The notes under the pieces were generated by a model. The model saw only the letters and a list, made by a program, of their open reading frames with translations. It did no database searches and was not told the DNA's origin. Source: an uncultured Candidatus Saccharibacteria bacterium (lineage in GTDB: Bacteria; Patescibacteriota; Saccharimonadia; Saccharimonadales; Saccharimonadaceae). From it: a stretch of DNA of 15,186 bases. Location: contig CARTQV010000013.1 of assembly GCA_949070545.1 (NCBI GenBank), forward strand, positions 1 to 15,186, in the 5' to 3' direction. The position numbers and the translations under genes are program-made. Shown one piece after another: positions 14,299 through 15,186 of this stretch. The number at the start of each line of letters is the position of its first letter. The stretch's first letter is position 1.

Positions 14299-14315
14299 CT
14301 CCCGCTGCGCACAAA
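14299..14315 (-). repeat. Conserved 5' end element of cassette C3
   Basis: The 17-bp CTCCCGCTGCGCACAAA is identical to 8345-8361 of C1. Beyond it, 14316-14359 is AT-rich with no gene and no match to the flank repeat shared by C1 and the window edge. Confidence 0.8.
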
Positions 14316-14359
14316 ATTATTAAATATTTGCCAAAACTACACAATATACATAATTAGTA

Positions 14360-14388
14360 TTGACTTTTTATGCAATCTGTGCTACAAT
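14360..14388 (+). promoter_or_regulatory. Promoter of the 185-aa gene
   Basis: TTGACT (14360-14365) and TACAAT (14383-14388) with a 17-bp spacer, the most canonical promoter in the window. The expected start near 14395 gives a leader of about 137 nt. Confidence 0.75.
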
Positions 14389-14449
14389 GAAGATATAAGC
14401 ACCTTAAAATGACGTTCAAAGCCAGAGTTTCCATCTACTCTTAATTCGT

Positions 14450-14504
14450 CGTAGGTTATAAGCCAATTTTTCATAGTGGGCTTATAACCTACGGTGAACC
14501 GTAG
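14450..14504 (+). promoter_or_regulatory. Leader with two competing hairpins
   Basis: CGTAGGTTATAAGCC (14450-14464) pairs perfectly with 14479-14493 (15 bp, 14-nt loop). The last bases of that right arm also form a second hairpin, CTACGG-TGAA-CCGTAG (14489-14504). The two structures cannot form fully at once, because CGTAG and CCGTAG compete for the same CTACG. An outer ACTCT/AGAGT pairing is also possible. The Shine-Dalgarno lies 13 nt downstream. The layout is that of a conformational switch, a protein-binding leader or a stabilising 5' structure. I recognise no known riboswitch class. Confidence 0.5.
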
Positions 14505-14516
14505 AGTCTTTTCCCT

Positions 14517-14523
14517 GAGGAGG
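14517..14523 (+). promoter_or_regulatory. Strong Shine-Dalgarno of the 185-aa gene
   Basis: GAGGAGG lies 8 nt before the ATG at 14532. It is the strongest ribosome-binding site in the window, in contrast to the probably leaderless tag and gatC. Confidence 0.8.
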
Positions 14524-14531
14524 ATAAACAT

Positions 14532-15089
14532 ATGGAAATTTTAGAATTTCGCTCAAAGTGTGACGCGCAGTTGAACACGAAAATCATGCGTATCATCGGT
14601 AACCTGACCACGATCCATGAGAAAGTTTTGGTCAACGACTGGCGGGTAATTGTCGAGTTCCAACGTGCAGAGGACGAAGTTCCTTACTACTTGTTGGATG
14701 TTGGCAGTGACGGAACTGCTGGTTCTGAAGCTCCCGCAAAGAGAAGCTCGCTTCGGGACAACTTCAGCCGTGCATCTACACTCGACGAAGGTGGCATCCG
14801 TGTTCCTTACGATATTTTTGTCACAGAGAGCAAGCCAAACTCAAACACAGTGAGGGAAGCGAAGGGTGAAATCCGGGTTATTTTCGACAGTAGCGCTTGT
14901 TGCAACGCCCCATGGCAGAACACATTTTTCGCATTCATCATCATGCGCAAGATCCAGGAAGTTCTGATGGAAAGCTGGCAATATGATCAGATCTCCTTCG
15001 ACATCAGTGGGCTCGCTAGTGGCTCCGATGCCACGACCATCTTTATTAATGAGTTTATCCCGCTCTTGCGTTGCCCATCGGGAATTTGA
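14532..15089 (+). CDS. Hypothetical protein, 185 aa, function unknown
   Basis: I do not recognise this protein. The 185-aa chain has no signal peptide and no clear transmembrane helix. The pattern suggests a mixed alpha/beta soluble protein: an amphipathic N-terminal stretch (FRSKCDAQLNTKIMRIIGNL), beta-like segments (WRVIVEFQRAEDEVPYYLLDVG, IRVPYDIFVTES, GEIRVIFDSS), a charged, probably flexible linker near residues 61-87, then a CC pair in SSACCNAP and a hydrophobic helix around FFAFIIMRKIQEVLM. Evidence that it is a real, well-expressed gene comes from its own consensus promoter, structured leader, strong Shine-Dalgarno and terminator. It stands alone between cassette C3 and a bidirectional terminator region, so context gives no function. 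Confidence 0.85.
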   Translation: MEILEFRSKCDAQLNTKIMRIIGNLTTIHEKVLVNDWRVIVEFQRAEDEVPYYLLDVGSDGTAGSEAPAKRSSLRDNFSRASTLDEGGIRVPYDIFVTESKPNSNTVREAKGEIRVIFDSSACCNAPWQNTFFAFIIMRKIQEVLMESWQYDQISFDISGLASGSDATTIFINEFIPLLRCPSGI

Positions 15090-15102
15090 GCCTGAACGTT
15101 CC

Positions 15103-15123
15103 AAAAAAATGACATTTTGTCAT
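15103..15123 (-). terminator. Minus-strand terminator of a gene beyond the right edge
   Basis: ATGACA-TTT-TGTCAT (15109-15123) is a 6-bp stem with a 3-nt loop, followed on the minus strand by a run of Ts (15103-15108). It would stop leftward transcription entering from beyond the window. Confidence 0.55.
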
Positions 15124-15124
15124 C

Positions 15125-15147
15125 GGCGCCCTTATGGGCGCCATTTT
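15125..15147 (+). terminator. Intrinsic terminator of the 185-aa gene
   Basis: GGCGCCC-TTAT-GGGCGCC (15125-15142) is a perfect 7-bp GC-only stem with a tetraloop, followed by ATTTT. It lies 35 nt after the stop codon. The T-run is short, but the stem is very stable. Confidence 0.8.
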
Positions 15148-15186
15148 CGTGAAAATCCCTACCCAAGCTACAATTTTTATGATAAA

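Larger units (their letters stand above)
14101..14315 (-). pseudogene. FISUMP-like C-terminal coding cassette C3
   Basis: Read right to left: FVRSGRINSYS, then NGGYWSSAPSPSGGSAYNLNF, a run NLSNNNNRFYGD, and SLRCLAS with the stop at 14118-14120. This is the clearest FISUMP-like member (GGYWSS, AYNLNF, RFYGDSLRC). The frame upstream meets a stop (TAG) about 10 codons before FVRSG, and no ATG with a Shine-Dalgarno is present. The middle is GC-rich (about 57 % by hand count), unlike C1 and C2, which suggests a different origin. The asparagine-rich run recalls diversity-generating template repeats, but no reverse transcriptase is seen. The cassette begins 7 nt after the helicase stop, in convergent orientation. 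Confidence 0.62.

Noticed and set aside
14118..14312. C3 as the template repeat of a diversity-generating retroelement (Asn-rich run, lectin-like fold)
   Set aside because: No reverse transcriptase or accessory gene is in the window, and C1 and C2 differ from C3 at all kinds of bases rather than only at adenines.
14126..14344. 72-aa minus-strand frame overlapping C3
   Set aside because: It is out of frame with the FVRSG...SLRCLAS reading and shows low-complexity Ala/Thr/Ser sequence typical of a shadow frame.
1..15186. CRISPR array or phage genes
   Set aside because: There are no regularly spaced short direct repeats and no Cas, capsid, terminase or integrase-like proteins.

Overview
This 15.2 kb window looks like chromosome from a small-genome bacterium of the Patescibacteria/CPR type, most likely Candidatus Saccharibacteria (TM7). 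The support is indirect: divergent but intact core genes, rpoBC not preceded by rplJL, several promoters placed almost on top of start codons, and short coding fragments ending in SLRCLAS that resemble the FISUMP-type (Fibrobacter succinogenes major paralogous) C-terminal domains I associate with this group. The lineage is an inference. The genetic code is standard, with TAA, TAG and TGA all used as stops.

Layout. Bases 1-57 carry a repeat that reappears beside a cassette at 8357-8423. A DNA-3-methyladenine glycosylase I gene (tag, minus strand) diverges from rpoB across a promoter region at 613-802. rpoB and rpoC follow as a two-gene operon closed by a perfect terminator at 8088-8122. Bases 8123-8800 are an accessory island: two FISUMP-like coding cassettes in opposite orientation, with a 98-bp palindromic, possibly TnpB/IS605-derived, element between them. 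A tight operon follows: gatC, gatA, a small membrane-anchored protein with an HEPN-like RNxxAH motif, gatB and a helicase-IV-like SF1 helicase, with junctions that overlap or nearly touch. A third cassette starts 7 nt after the helicase stop. The window ends with a single 185-aa gene of unknown function that has its own promoter, a structured leader with competing hairpins, a strong Shine-Dalgarno and a terminator.

How the genes work together. RpoB and RpoC are the large subunits of RNA polymerase. GatCAB amidates misacylated Glu-tRNA(Gln) and/or Asp-tRNA(Asn). Tag removes alkylated adenines. The helicase is probably for DNA repair or recombination.

The most unusual content is the set of cassettes C1 (8143-8361), C2 (8580-8788) and C3 (14101-14315). 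Each is about 210-220 bp, lacks a convincing start, and has nearly identical DNA at both ends (coding F-V-R-S-G and S-L-R-C-L-A-S-stop) around an unrelated middle of different base composition (about 44, 38 and 57 % GC by hand count). The end sequences are also inverted repeats of each other. This looks like a dispersed repertoire of interchangeable C-terminal, lectin-like domain modules. A second clear oddity is RpoC, which has lost the cysteines of both conserved zinc-binding sites.
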